DNA of 64,000 nucleotides from Clytia hemisphaerica (GCA_902728285.1 CACVBU010001377.1:62001-126000); one strand, 5' to 3'; shown: positions 1 to 11,448, numbered from the stretch's first letter. Notes: a model not told the origin generated them from the letters alone. Numbers and translations are program-made.

Positions 1-4
1 AACT

Positions 5-113
5 CAATCGAAGTGATTGATCGAATCAATCGAATTCAATCAAAATGGGGAAAAGATGTAAATCTTCGATCATCTTCGATTGGATTCGATCGATTCGGTC
101 AATCACTTCGATC
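5..113. repeat. ATCGAT-rich inverted repeat
   Basis: An imperfect inverted repeat has arms at about 5-40 and 78-113. The left arm reads CAATCGAAGTGATTGATCGA and its complement recurs as TCGATC...TCAATCACTTCGATC. It may be the remnant of the same ATCGAT-rich foldback family as the next element. No coding potential is seen. Confidence 0.6.
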
Positions 114-193
114 GGTTCGACAATCGAAATTTTCGATTGACATCCCCTGGATTTTTTAAACATTTTCTTTCAGAAAAACTTGGTTTCTCTTAA

Positions 194-626
194 CCAGACG
201 CCCGCGCTCGATAGGATCAATAATCGGAACGGCTCGATGACGGATCGATATGTGATCGATGGATTACTTAACGATCCGGATAGGAGGAGATCGATGGAAG
301 ATTCAGCCTTTAAAAAGTCTTGAGTATCGATCCTTCGTTGATCCATTATCGAGCTAGTATTTCAATTGAGTATACCAATTCGTCATCGAGCGTTAATCGA
401 TTTGTTATCGATCGTAAATCGAGTATGAGTCGATAGGGTCGATAAGATCGATAAAAGATCGATGATAGATCGATAAATAATCGATCACTAATCATAAGCT
501 TAAAAAAATCTTGAGTATCGATCCTCTATCGATCTCCTATCCGGATCGTTAAGTAATCCATCGATCACATATCGATCCATCATCGAGCCATTCCGATGAT
601 CGATCCTATCAAGCGCGGGCGTCTGG
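194..626. mobile_element. Foldback/MITE element with ~100-bp terminal inverted repeats and TCTTAA target duplication
   Basis: The ends are inverted copies: CCAGACGCCCGCGCTCGATA at the left, and its near-exact complement ending CGCGGGCGTCTGG at the right. The similarity runs about 100 bp inward on each side, including a shared block around GGATTACTTAACGATCCGGA. The direct repeat TCTTAA sits immediately outside both ends (188-193 and 627-632). The interior is packed with GATCGAT/ATCGAT motifs, and a block ending TCTTGAGTATCGATCC occurs twice in direct orientation. No transposase is encoded, so the element is non-autonomous. The 6-bp duplication does not place it in a superfamily with certainty. 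Confidence 0.85.
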
Positions 627-632
627 TCTTAA

Positions 633-2207
633 TTATATTAAATATATGAATGTTGTAAATTCATATAAATATTTTAAATGTCTTATTTGGTATGAAAACA
701 TAGTTATAAATATACTTAGGGTGGAAATATTTGCTAGTAAACTGGTCCTGGTTTTAAACTGAAGCGTGTCCACAGGAAGCTCGTAAAGTTTTTTGAGCGA
801 TATAAACAAAACAGACAAATCTTATTTTGTACTATTTTGTTTGACTGGACATGCTGAATCAATTCAAATATGGAATCTTCTGAAGCAGACACAAAGGTAT
901 AGTTTGATCAGTTTACATTTTAAGCCTTGCCACCTATTTTTATCTTGCATGTTTCATATTTGCCTTAAAAATTTATTCAATTTGCCAAAAACACCGTTGT
1001 GCCCCTACTCCTTACTTAGATTAGACTCAATGGACCCAGCTAGACAGGCTTAAAAGCGTTATGAAAAAGGAGGCCCGAACATGGCCCGAACATGAGTTTT
1101 GAGACCAATCTGGTGACAAAAAATGTGTAATATAAGACATAAGCAGACCTATCAAGTGCTTAGATACCACCTGCCCTTGCGATCATGTTGTATTTGAGAT
1201 TTTCATGTCATAGTTTTGTTCTAAAAAGCAGTCTTAAAAAGGATATCTTCTTTTGTGTTCTTTTGTTATATCAATACTATTATAATAGATTCCTATATAA
1301 CACAATCAAATAGGTATTTGAAAATTAAATCCGGTATATGGTTCATAAAAGTTAATATAATTTATGTGAGGATTTTGATTTATATAAATTCTGCTCCACT
1401 ATGTTTCTGGACATTGTATATTATGCATTTTCCAATTGCTTAGTTGTTTATAACACAGTTTTAAGCCTATCTAGAATAAGATGAATTGATGAAAGATGAA
1501 AAAATGTAATAAATATACAGAAGCTTTATTTAGAAGCCTTATTATGCAACAGGTCAATGGAATAGTTTTAAGAATTTTTAGTCATCGTCTTTTAAGTAAT
1601 TTGTTTTTTATATAAACACAAGGAAATACAGTACTGTTTTGATCAAACTATTCATTTACTGCTGTCAAATATCAAAGAGTTTTTGATAAAAGAGAGGAGA
1701 ATTTAAGTTATGAGAAACTAAGTTATGAGAAACTTATTTTGCTAGTCTAGTGATGTTATGAAAAGAGTGTTTTCTCTTTAAGGATTTAGACATAGTTTGG
1801 ACAAAAGTTTATCCTGAGGTTTGAAAGAATTATCCTTTTTCACGTGATTTTATTAACACTGTTTTCGTTTTCTATGAGAATATATGATTTGATTTTTTTT
1901 TTCAAGAATTGGAACTTTGTTTATGATTTTGATAAAAGATATTTTTTGAAGTTTTGAAAGTTGGACACAAAAATATAAATTATAGAAAATTTTTAAAGTT
2001 TGTATAAACTTCGTAGTGTATGATTTGGTTTGACATACGTACAATCGCATACTGTAATCGTCTCCCTTTTCGTTTTTTATTTTAGGTGTTTTAACAGAAT
2101 TAAAAGGAGGTATCATGGGATTGAACCGTGGATGAACAAGTTTCAATTTTTTTTTAAAACATACAAATAAAGTCTATACAAGTGATTACAATCTGGAGTT
2201 AAAAGCA
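633..2207. other. Upstream region of the Rab39 gene, no gene recognised
   Basis: AT-rich DNA with only short chance reading frames. It must contain the promoter and 5' UTR of the downstream Rab gene, but no TATA box or initiator could be assigned with confidence. A short tandem echo of the word GGCCCGAACAT lies near 1071-1093. Confidence 0.5.
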
Positions 2208-3961
2208 ATGGCAAAGAATTCATCCTCCTTGGAGCATCGGAATAAATTTGAACCGAATTATTTTTATCAATTTCGTTTGATATTGATTGGAGACAGTACT
2301 GTTGGGAAGTCATCATTATTAAGACAATTTACTGAAGGACAATTTATACAAGCTTCAGATCCAACAGTTGGTGTTGATTTTCATGTGCGAATCATTGAAT
2401 TGAACGGTAAATTTATACATTATTATGTGTATTCTGTCGCGATGAAGAGGCCTCGTTTTTGTCACTATCAATTGCCTCTTTGCTTTCCATGTGCTGCTCT
2501 TTTTTCGAATACTTCAAATGAACCCATTTACTCTTACTATCTTCCTTTGCTATTACTATCGTTCGATAGTAAGACTTGAGTGCAGGGTAGAAGCAGTTGT
2601 CCGCAATCTCATTGTTTGAGCTAGATGTTCCAAAAGCACGTGTTCTTTTGGCGACGAGTCATGCACCTTCCGTAAAGGGGTATATACACATACCTAGGTC
2701 ATAGCTTACTGCTCAAGAAGGCTTCTCATGCGATTAGGTAGCTATGGAAATCACTCGATAACGACACAAGTGAATGTCCATACTTTTTTGACGTCATTAT
2801 CTTATTAGAGAATATCTATAGAATTACTTCGTTAAAAAGCTCTTAATAAACCTGATTGAATTAACGCTGATATGATTGACGAACAGCTCGCGTCATGGCT
2901 CAAGTCTTTACAACTTTGTCGAGAATACTTAAAATGCCAGGATTAAACCTTGATAAAGCTTGGCTTTTAACACAACACCATTTTAATAACACGAAAACCC
3001 GCAACATACTCTATGTTTACTTTTTATATTTATTCGTTGAAAATCTTGTTTGTCTTAAACTAACAATAAGTCAAACCATTAAAGTATAAACTGTACGGAG
3101 CCATATCACGTCATGAACATACATAGACTGTATGTATGGGGCCCATTTTTCTATTTCCCTTACCTTTAAATGTGTCTCATGTTGAATATTTCCAAGAAGC
3201 CTCTGGCATGAAACAAATTCTTGGTCATTTTTTTCTTATATCACCGGTGTTCTGCATCTTCAAACTCCAACCTTATTAGGGCAGCATAAGGTGTTGACAA
3301 GACTTCCTACCTTTAAAACTTAATAATTTGAAAGCTGACTTTGAAATAGAAGAATTTGTTGAGAAATGACTTCTTTCTTTCACCTATTCCAATTTTTGTG
3401 ACAAGCTAGCATGTTATAATTTTGATACAGCATAAGCATTTTTGTGCTATTTATTTATTTACAGATAAAGTACGTGTCAAACTGCAGCTTTGGGATACAG
3501 CTGGACAAGAACGTTTCCGGTCTATAACCCGGTCATATTATCGGAATTGTGCTGGTTGTCTAGTTGTATATGATATCACAAATCGAGAATCGTTCGATCA
3601 CGTGAAAGAATGGCTGGAAGAAGCACGTTATGCTACGGAGGACCAAGATATAGTATATTGTTTAATCGGACATAAAGTTGACTTAGACTATCGTAGGGAA
3701 GTCTCCACTTCAGAAGGAGAGGCTTTTGCGAATGCACATGGTATGACTTTTATAGAAACTTCTGCTAAGATATTATGTAACGTTGAAGAGTCGTTTATAA
3801 GTGTTGCACGTGAGATATACTCTAGACTTGAACTTGGACAAATAGCTCAAAAAGATGGATGGGACGGTGTAAAAACGGTACCTTTTCGCCCTGGTAATGT
3901 TTATTTATCACAAGAAACCCTTAATGAAACAAATCAGAACGATAAGAAATGTTGCCGGTGA
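2208..3961 (+). CDS. RAB39: Rab39-type small GTPase, two exons, complete
   Basis: The coding sequence joins 2208-2406 and 3465-3961, giving 231 residues. Residues 1-18 are a variable leader. The GTPase fold starts at YQFRLILIGDS. Visible motifs are the P-loop GDSTVGKS (28-35), switch I DPTVGVDF (51-58), WDTAGQE with catalytic Gln81 (76-82), GHKVD in place of NKxD (135-139) and ETSAK (164-168). The protein ends KKCCR, so Cys229 and Cys230 are the likely geranylgeranylation sites in an XCCX arrangement. The His in GHKxD, the ITRSYYRN and ITNRESF segments and the DGWDGVK motif before the tail all match animal Rab39A/B rather than Rab2/4/14. Rab39 proteins cycle between GDP and GTP on endosomal, phagosomal or Golgi-derived vesicles and recruit effectors. 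Intron phase 1 restores Asp67 across the junction. Confidence 0.95.
2407..3464 (+). other. Intron 1 of the Rab39-type gene
   Basis: The donor reads AACG|GTAAAT and the acceptor TTATTTACAG|ATAAAG. Splicing joins codon 66 (Asn) to a split Asp codon and continues directly into KVRVKLQLWDTAGQE, exactly where vertebrate Rab39 also has its intron. Reading through the donor gives non-Rab sequence. Nothing else was recognised inside, apart from one TGACGTCA word near 2788. Confidence 0.93.
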
Positions 3962-4136
3962 ACCTATTACTACTTATGATTTTTTAGGTATTCGTCTGAT
4001 TTTAAAGATTAGAGATCGCAAAGATATTATATTGTTCGACGTTTAATCATCAAGCTCTGCAGAGCTCTGTCTTCATTTTATTTTTGCTATAAAACGACGA
4101 AGTTTCTCTGGAGTAGATAAATGGAAGAGTGTTCGA

Positions 4137-4185
4137 AATAAAAATCGGACAAAAAGGAGTAAGATCACAGAATAACTTAAATAAA
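4137..4185 (+). terminator. Candidate polyadenylation signals of the Rab39-type gene
   Basis: AATAAA occurs at 4137-4142 and again at 4180-4185, about 180-220 bp after the stop codon. Both are plausible 3' end signals. The cleavage site itself cannot be seen. Confidence 0.5.
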
Positions 4186-5088
4186 ACACTAGATGGAGCT
4201 ACTCTGTATTTCCCAAGCAGCGGCAGTTGAAACAAAATAATGTGCCATCTATGTTGAGTACTTTTGGTACCGGCAATTTGTTCAACCAAACAAAAATACC
4301 TGCATGACGCGAAGCGACGGGGCGAGAGAATACACAGGTTGCAAAATGAAAGTCTGAAGACAAATCACGCTTTTACTCGAAATTTTTATGGGCGTATTGC
4401 ATGACATTTTTTCTGATTGGTTCAAAAATTTCAGCCAAAAAAGATCCAAATTCATGTCTTCTGCATAAAATACGCGAGGGTGATCCAAGTAACATGGTAA
4501 ACATTTCGAGTAACCACATGTTTTGACTGCACTGATTAAATTGTGCAACCCGTGTATTGACTTGATCATTCAAATTGCCGGCACCGAACTATGGCCTACT
4601 TGTCAAAGATGGCGGAATATTTTACCTCAGTTAGGGATAAATAAGATTCATGTAGTGTTATATATAAGATATTTTTGAGTTCGATCCATTCAAAGTCTAT
4701 GGAAAGTAATGAGATCCATTTTCGAATTTCAACACCTCTTTTCCAATGCCTTCTTTTCCTTTTTTACGGTCAGCTCTCCCTAATTCGAATGGAAATTCAA
4801 TTTTTCTTCAATTCAGAAAACGTTTCGAATTATAGAAAGTATTCACTTGACAGGAGCTTGAAATGGAGAAAGATTCACATAATTCTTTGGCTCGAATCAG
4901 CGGAAATTTTTATTTCTTCCTTATTTTTTTTTTACATTTTACCCTTATCTTTAGATAGAAATTTTCTAGATCTTGAGTTCCATTTTTATCTGATTTCTTA
5001 CCCTTTTGTGCAACCAAAGAATGGTTTTATTCATCACGCCTAGTGTCCAGAAACCTTGGTAACCGTGATTCCCTCAAATAAGATTTTT
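4186..5088. other. Intergenic DNA, no feature recognised
   Basis: The reading frames here are T-rich and low-complexity, with no protein-family signature on either strand. Confidence 0.4.
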
Positions 5089-5096
5089 AGATCTTT

Positions 5097-5247
5097 ACTC
5101 TCGGGTACCTAATAGGGTTTGGAATAAGCCCCCACCTTCCGGGTTGGAAAAATCTCAAAAATTAATAAAAAATTAATAAAATAAATAAAAATGTCTTGGG
5201 TAGAAAAATAAATTAGCCCCCCCCCCTGCTATTAGGTACCCGAGAGT
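5097..5247. mobile_element. hAT-like MITE (151 bp)
   Basis: Terminal inverted repeats ACTCTCGGGTACCTAATAG (left) and CTATTAGGTACCCGAGAGT (right) are perfect over 19 bp. They are flanked by 8-bp direct repeats that differ by one base, AGATCTTT (5089-5096) and AGATTTTT (5248-5255). An 8-bp duplication is the hallmark of hAT transposition. The middle carries a C-run and AT-rich filler, with no coding capacity. Confidence 0.8.
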
Positions 5248-5357
5248 AGATTTTTCAGGTTTTAGGTGTGGTTCTCTTTTCAAATTTGAACCTAAAGCTA
5301 AAAAAACACGTACTTTTACTACAATAGTTGGTTCTTTGTAGCTAAAACAAAATTTTG

Positions 5358-5442
5358 TAAGGCTGCTGGCATCCACTAATCGATTCGTGCCCCTTTTACC
5401 TATTACTACATGTGGTTTTGCAGAGGTCTGCGATTCAGACTA
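5358..5442 (+). repeat. Dispersed repeat, copy 1 (GCTGCTGGCATCCACTAA family)
   Basis: The segment shares GCTGCTGGCATCCACTAA, GATTCGTGC and AGAGGTCTGCGATTCAGACT, in the same order and spacing, with 45130-45205. Its class is unknown. It may be a SINE-type fragment, but no full Pol III promoter was identified. Confidence 0.6.
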
Positions 5443-5984
5443 AAAATTTTGTTGAGATATTGGTTTGCTTTTGTGTTTTGTTTATTTTTTTCGAAAGATT
5501 TTATGAGAATTTGTACATTGAATTATAATAGGTATTATATAGAATTTCTATATGTATAATATTATCAATATTATTGTCAGTAAAAGTTGTTTTTATCAGT
5601 GTATCCCAGTGTAAGAATGGGTACTGACCACATACACGTTTTTTCTTTTATAACGTTTATAAGCATATACAGGCTCAGTTTTTGGTACACAAACAATGGC
5701 TCTATTGTTTGAGAACAATAAAATGGTAAACATAATCCGAGCTGGTATAGGGACAGACACTTGCTTATGTAGATAAAACCTGTATAGCAATTCTACTGGA
5801 GGCCTGGAATTTTCGAGTTAAACTTCGAGTTGGCAATTTCGAGTTAGCGATTTTCGAGTTAAATTGTGACGTCACTAAACCCTAGCTTGAAGCATTTTCA
5901 AAACTCAAGATTGACAAGTGTTACTTTAGGCGTACTTTCGCGAGCAGAAACTTCAAGAGCCCGGCTAGGAAGTATGAAATATCT

Positions 5985-6360
5985 GCTGTTGAGGTCCCTT
6001 TCTCCTGGAAAAAGCTATCTTTTCAGTATCCCGGGCTCTCCCTGGATTATATCATCTGTTCTGGGAAAAAATGGGACTCCTGAAAAATATATATCTGTTC
6101 TCTAAAAATATTATGCTCCTGGAAAAATATACCAGTTATTTTCTAAGAAAGTTAAAATGCTCCTAGAAAATGAGACCTTTTAAGGGGGGTTTTAAGAAAA
6201 TTATGAAGCTCCCTGGAAAAAAAATCTGGCATCTGGTTGTGTTTTTCACAATCTAGCTCCTGAATTTTCTTGGATTTTTTGAACAGGTTGTCCACTGGAA
6301 GATTGTATGTGTTTCTCCTTAAAATGTGCTCCTGAATTTTAAGAACAGATGTCTTTAAGG
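5985..6360 (+). repeat. CTGTTTCTCC/CTGGAAAA motif repeat, interrupted by the following LINE
   Basis: Repeated variants of CTCCTGGAAAA and ATCTGTT recur at roughly 40-60 bp spacing. The same kind of sequence resumes after the LINE tail, near 7840-7925 (TCTCCTAG, CTCTCCTGG). The LINE therefore seems to have inserted into a member of this repeat. Related copies lie at 8850-9195 and 26382-26830. Confidence 0.5.
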
Positions 6361-6371
6361 CGACCCCAGGA

Positions 6372-7834
6372 TTTGATAGCGTATCCCACCCAATTCTACT
6401 AAAAAAGCTAAGCGCTTCAGGGGTATCAGGTGACTTTTTAACCTATCTTGAGAGTTATTTGTCGAATCGTAAGCAATTCACTGTTATCAATGGAGTCAAC
6501 TCAGATTGTGCTGATGTGGAATTCGGAGTACCGCAAGGGTCACTTATCGGCCCACCGTGCTTTTCAGTTAATGTTAACGACATGAGTGAAAGCATTGATT
6601 GTGATCTAGATCAGTTAGCCGACGACTCAACAGCGTACACATCAGATCCACATAGCGATATTGTCATCAAAAACCTTCAAAGAAGTGCCCATCAACTTGA
6701 ATCGTTTTGCCAAGAAAAACTCGTTAACCATCCACCCTGACAAATGCAAAGTTATGCTTATGTCTAAAAATCGCTTTGTTGGTCCTCTTCAAAATATAAC
6801 TATTTGTCATAAAAATGTTGAGATAATAAACTCAACAAATGTCTTGGAGTTACAATCGATGACGAATTGAAATGGGATGTTCATGCTCAAAAAATTACTA
6901 AAATGTTTGGTGTTAAAGTCAAGAAGCTATACCAAATGAGAGGGATGCCAAAGTCTACCCTTTCAACCATCTATTTTCAAGGAATATTACCATCCGTCCT
7001 GTATGCTATTTTGATTTGGGGAAATTGTTCCGATGCTTTACTATCAAGCATTGAAAAAGTTCATATAAGAGCTGCCCGCTTCATTCAGCGGATAAAGAAA
7101 TCAGTCCCAGATATCTATGTTCTGTCACAGGCCAAATGGAAGGAAATTATCTATTATTATAAGAAGAGCATTGCGTGTAAAGTGTACAAAATATACAACG
7201 GTCTCAGCTCACCACTTTTATCGGAACTTATCAGCAAATCAAATACACGTGGAAATAGAAAATCTTCAAAAATTGACCAGGTAAAATTCACCTTTGTTGA
7301 TTATAAACGATCATTTATGTACAGCAGCTATTGTTTGGAATAACATTCCCAGTTCAATACGAGAAATAAAAACTTACAAAGCTTTTACAAAAGCCTTGAA
7401 TAAATCTGATTGTTTGGATAAAATTAATTTTAATATGACGGGTCGTGCACTATTATATAAAGATTATGTTTATTACTAAATTACATTTACTGAATATATA
7501 TTTTTTTTCTTAGCAAATTTTTAGCTTATTATTACCTAGAGTTTATTCATGTACTTTTATATATGTATATTTCTCCTAAATTCTCCTGAGTCTTAATCCT
7601 AATCAACTTTTTGTTCCTATACAAAACTCCTAGATTCAACTAACTTTTAGCTTGATTCAACCAACTTTTAGCTTGATTCACAAGATTTTACTTTTTCGTT
7701 TTTTAGCCAGTAGGTCCACATCAGTTTTTTACTGCCAATATGTACAGAATTGTGTATAATTGTATATAGTTTTGTATATAGAACCTGACCTGCTTTACCA
7801 AATAAATTAATAATAATAATAATAATAATAATAC
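6372..7834 (+). pseudogene. 5'-truncated LINE: reverse transcriptase fragment with frameshifts and an (AAT)n tail
   Basis: Translation gives the inner part of a non-LTR reverse transcriptase. FDSVSHPILLKKL is followed by YLSNRKQFTVINGV, the motif GVPQGSLIGP, the catalytic-site variant LADDSTAY (usually YADD), then the C-terminal stretch LYAILIWGNCSDAL...IEKVHIRAARFI and WNNIPSSIREIKTYKAF. The reading frame changes three times (near 6700, 6865 and 7320), so the copy is dead. The 5' part (endonuclease, ORF1, start of the RT) is missing, as expected of incomplete reverse transcription. After the last frame comes 3' UTR and an AATAAATTAATAATAATAAT tail (about 7800-7832). The protein style fits the CR1/L2/jockey-like group. 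It is not functional. Confidence 0.88.
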
Positions 7835-7944
7835 CTGGGTGTTTGGAGGAAAGTCTCTCCTAGATTTATCCATAAAATCTACTCTCCTGGAAAAAAAGAA
7901 CATATATTTCAAAAAAATCTGCCGGGGCTCTGGGGGCTGCTCTT

Positions 7945-8165
7945 AAAACTTTCGCGATTTTCGCGAATTTAGGCCTTTTTCGCGAAAGTGGATGTCTTTG
8001 AAAATTCTCAACAGGGCAATTCGCGAAAGTTTATAAGACTCGAAAAATTCTCAAAAAAATTTGAAATCTATTAAAGTCGAAGAGCAACCGTCTTTATAGC
8101 GGATTTAAAAGTTTATACTCGCGAAAAACATTTTTTCCTTAAATTCGCGAAAGTTTCTGGCTCGC
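7945..8165. repeat. TTCGCGAA-rich element with inverted ends
   Basis: The left end reads AAACTTTCGCGATTTTCGCG and the right end TAAATTCGCGAAAGTTTC, near-inverted copies of one another. Several TTCGCGAA palindromes lie between. It resembles the style of the GGCGGG/TTTGCGG element at 45608-45948 and is probably a degraded MITE. No target duplication was resolved. Confidence 0.5.
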
Positions 8166-8264
8166 GACCAATGAAATTTGCTATGACCAGTGATAGATAT
8201 GGATAATTGAAGATTTATTAAAATTTCTTGCCTTCATTCTAACCACAGCCGTGGTATAGAACAA

Positions 8265-8348
8265 GTCAGGATGGCCGAGTGGTCTAAGGCGCTGCGTTCA
8301 GGTCGCAGTCTACTTTCGTAGGCGTGGGTTCGAATCCCACTTCTGACA
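8265..8348 (+). tRNA. tRNA-Leu (anticodon CAG)
   Basis: A full 84-nt cloverleaf without an intron. The acceptor stem GTCAGGA pairs with TTCTGAC (one G-T pair), followed by discriminator A. The D-arm region is GCCGAGTGGTCTAAGGC. The anticodon stem is CTGCG/CGCAG with loop TTCAGGT, giving anticodon CAG at 8299-8301. A long variable arm (TCTACTTTCGTAGGC) is typical of leucine tRNAs. The T arm is GTGGG TTCGAAT CCCAC. The internal A box (TGGCCGAGTGG) and B box (GGTTCGAATCC) are both intact, so it should be transcribed by RNA polymerase III to decode CUG codons. It stands alone. Confidence 0.97.
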
Positions 8349-8359
8349 TCCTTGTGTTA

Positions 8360-8363
8360 TTTT
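8360..8363 (+). terminator. Pol III T-run terminator of the tRNA gene
   Basis: The first TTTT tract lies 12 bases after the mature tRNA end. A longer T run follows at 8374-8380 as backup. Confidence 0.75.
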
Positions 8364-8748
8364 GAGAACATTATTTTTTTACCTCTGCCAAATCATTAAA
8401 AGCTTTGAAATTATTGTTTTGTTTGGTTCAAATAGTGTTTTTATTCGGTGAGTTGGCCATATAAAAAGTAAGTGTTTTCAACTTTGACTTAAGTATTTTC
8501 CGCCATTAATTTTTACGTGCCCGTTGGTCAAATACTTTATGCGGACCATTGTGAGACAACCATCTAAACAAATCCGGAGCAACTTTTAAAATGGTAACCC
8601 AAAAAATTTGTTTTTGAATTTTGACACGATCAAAAAGTCTCAAATTTGCGAGTTTCTGGAGCATTAAATTCATTCTCTGTGTAGTAAGTAATTTAACTTA
8701 AGCAACAAACAATTTTTTACAATAGAGAGAGAAAAGAGGATGCAGATT

Positions 8749-8800
8749 CATGGCCCTGACGAGCCATTTTGAGTGAGAGCCCCCCCCCCCCGGGAAAGAT
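8749..8800. repeat. CATGGCCC/GAGCCATTTTGAGTGA repeat end with a C run
   Basis: Starting at CATGGCCCTGACGAGCC and leading into a long C run, this matches in reverse orientation the right end of the element at 53157-53389 (CACTCAAAATGGCTCG...GGGCCCATG). It probably marks one end of a related, degraded element running toward 9195. Confidence 0.5.
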
Positions 8801-8849
8801 TTTGGAAAAAATATGTCGCCCACCATGATTGAAGGCGACGAAGAAAATC

Positions 8850-9195
8850 CGAAAGCATCCAGAGAGGTGCTTTTTTTAAACATCTGTTTCCCAGGCATAG
8901 CCTTCCTGGAAAATTTGATCTGTTGGCCAAAAGTTTCAAAAATCTTATTCCTAGAAATGATGATCTGTTTCTCCTCAAAACCTAGCTAAATTTTAATCTC
9001 AAAAAGTATCTTCCCTTCCCATTTAATCTGTTTTCACAATTTCAGAATTAATATTTTGATCTGTTCTCCCAAGCTTATTTTTATCTGTTTCCCTTGCTTT
9101 TTGTGATTGATATCTGTTTTCCCCAATAAAGTTCAATCTGTTTCCAAAATGCAATATCATCATTTTTTTTGTTTCCCAATTATATTATGTCATCT
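8850..9195 (+). repeat. GATCTGTTTCCC repeat, copy 2
   Basis: ATCTGTTTCCC/CTGTTCTCCC words recur about every 35-60 bp. From ATTCCTAGAAATGA through TTTTGATCTGTTCTCCCAA the segment aligns collinearly with 26384-26830, so these are two copies of one dispersed element. Confidence 0.65.
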
Positions 9196-9776
9196 CCTAG
9201 ATGGGAACACCAGAGATGACTTCTGATAGTGTTTAATCAACAGAGACCTGTTAGGAAAGATTTGATCCAAGCAAGTAATTTGCCTTTGATGCCATTAATT
9301 TTAATTTTGTTTAGTAGAATTGTATGGCAGTGTAGACCTAAAGCTCTAAAACAGCATCTAATAACATGAAAACCAGAATATGATTCTTCAATGGGAATCA
9401 AAACTACAAAGTGCACCTACAAACATCAATTTGTCAGATCTAACAAAACTAATAACCGCACTGTCATCATTGACAATAAAACAAACGATTTTCTGTCAAG
9501 AGCCTTGTAAACATTCCAACAACTTCCATCGAAATGATCTATCACAGCTCAGTCTACCATTTTTAGCGCGGTCCGAGGATTGAGCCGAGACCGCTCCGCG
9601 AACTCCTGCGCGGGTGAAAAACTTCAATCTGTCAATCATTTTCTTGAGCGAAGAGTACGATAGTGCCGCGGATCATCAATGGATAGTATTCAATTATCAT
9701 TATCCCTTTATTTTCATTCCTAGAACTTTTGCAAAAAAAAGGAAAAATAGAAAAGTTGTATTTTTTACTGCTCTAT

Positions 9777-10940
9777 TCACATACTGAATTTGAACTGATT
9801 TGAAAGATCTTCTATGTGGCGTTTTTTTGCAAACTTCAAAAAACTGATTTTTGTCCCGCCTTTGCAGGACTTTGGCTCAAGTGCTTGAGTGCAGCATAGG
9901 GTACAAAGTCCAAACATGCGTTTCCCGTAATTTTTGTGTGAAGAGTTAGGTCTATACTGTATGGTCGACTCTGTTGAAAGCCTTTTTAAGTCAAGGTAGA
10001 TCACGTCCACATTGTTGCCGTTTTCTATATGGTTCATGGATACTGATGGATAAGTTGTTCGGTGTGAGAGAGTAGTTGGCTCAGGCAGGATCTTCTAGAT
10101 CTGAATCCAGGTTGTTTGCTATTAAAAAGATTGGTTTTCTGGTAAATCTTGATTGCCTTTTTTGAAGATGTGGGATGTAGCTTAATTTCAGTAGATGGGG
10201 GGTTTGACTTTTGTCTAGAATGTTTCTCCAGATAAGACAAGGAGGAGTTGCAAGTTGTTATCTGGCTTTTTTTGAGCAGAATGGCAGGGAAATCATCAGG
10301 TCCAGGGGCAGAGTTTGAAGATAAGGTGTTGATTTCGTTGATAAAATCAGCTTCTGTGAGGAGAAGTGATGTTATCATTTTCTTTTTTTTAAAGTCATAT
10401 TCTCCAATGGTTGAGTAAAGACAGAACTGTATTGGTTCTGAAGTATGTTAGCCGTACGTTTACTATCAGTTGTAAATTAATTTGTTGACTGATCTATTAT
10501 TAAGGGTCCAACCTTTGGTTTATGCTTTGAAAACTTCTTTGCATAGTGCATAGAAATATTTAGGATTAGATTTAATTTTTGAAGTATTTTGAAGTTCTTG
10601 CTTTTGTCTTTCATTCAAGTGTGACTGTTGAAGCTTGAGTTCAATATCGATAAGTTTCTGTGTGGTTTTGTTTGTTTGATGCCTAATTTTGCTCTATTAC
10701 GCATTAAAACACGTCTGTCTCTTGGGATTATTTTATAAGAATTTTTGGTTTTCAAAGCTGGTACTTTGCTGAAATAACTGATATACACTTGTCAATTAAA
10801 AGTTTCGTATAGTTCCTCTGGGTCTGAGGTTGAATGCAAATTTCATGCCAGTAAATTGTAAATAATAGAATACAATAGTTGTTTGGGAGAACGGGACGGT
10901 CTGTTGAATAACTTATTACTTCACACTTCATTGGATGCAA
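9777..10940 (-). pseudogene. LINE fragment: endonuclease-RT linker and N-terminal reverse transcriptase, frameshifted
   Basis: Read on the minus strand from about 10940 downward, the translation gives NYTKLLIDKCI, then RDRRVLMR, KSNPKYFY, FSKHKPKVGPLIID, ANILQNQYSSVFTQP, FINEINTLSSNSAPGPDDFP, PGFRSRRSCLSQLL and NNVDVIYLDLKR. This order is the usual linker and fingers region of L2/CR1-like non-LTR retrotransposons. In-frame stops and at least two frame changes show decay, including one between the blocks meeting near 10035. It lacks the catalytic part seen in the plus-strand copy at 6372-7479, so the two pieces may be complementary fragments of related families. Confidence 0.82.
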
Positions 10941-11448
10941 TTACAACAAACAGGAAATTAGATATTACCTACAAATAAATTTTGTTGAAATTGACACGCT
11001 AACATTCTCTCGAATTAGCACGCAAAAAGGTTAGAGGGACGTCCAATAAAATATAAGCTCGAATATTAGGGTTTTATTTCTGTAATACAGAGCCAGGCAG
11101 AGCAGATAATTCCTGTCTAAAGCAAGAAAAAGTGAAGCCTTAAAAGTTCACACTATATTTAGCAATTTTGTTTGCATTTGACAAATATGCGGTCCTTGTT
11201 TTGTTACTGCAGCAGGTTTGAGCTTTGACCTCCCTACTTGTACGGGCACCGGTAGGGTTCAATGCTTTTTTACTTAAGGTCTGTAAATTTCATGCTATAA
11301 GTATTTGTGAGTGGCATTAAAGGATACCTTTTTCACCGGTACAAATCACCGGTACAAGCAAATTTCAGAAATATACATTGAAAACAGTCAGAAACATAGA
11401 AGGTAGGAGAGTAGGGAGAAAATAAGTTAATATGCATCCTGGAGGATG

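Noticed and set aside
4675..5043. 122-codon frame downstream of the Rab gene
   Set aside because: It is dominated by Phe, Leu, Ser and Ile from T-rich DNA, has no ATG context or domain, and is not conserved with any family I know.
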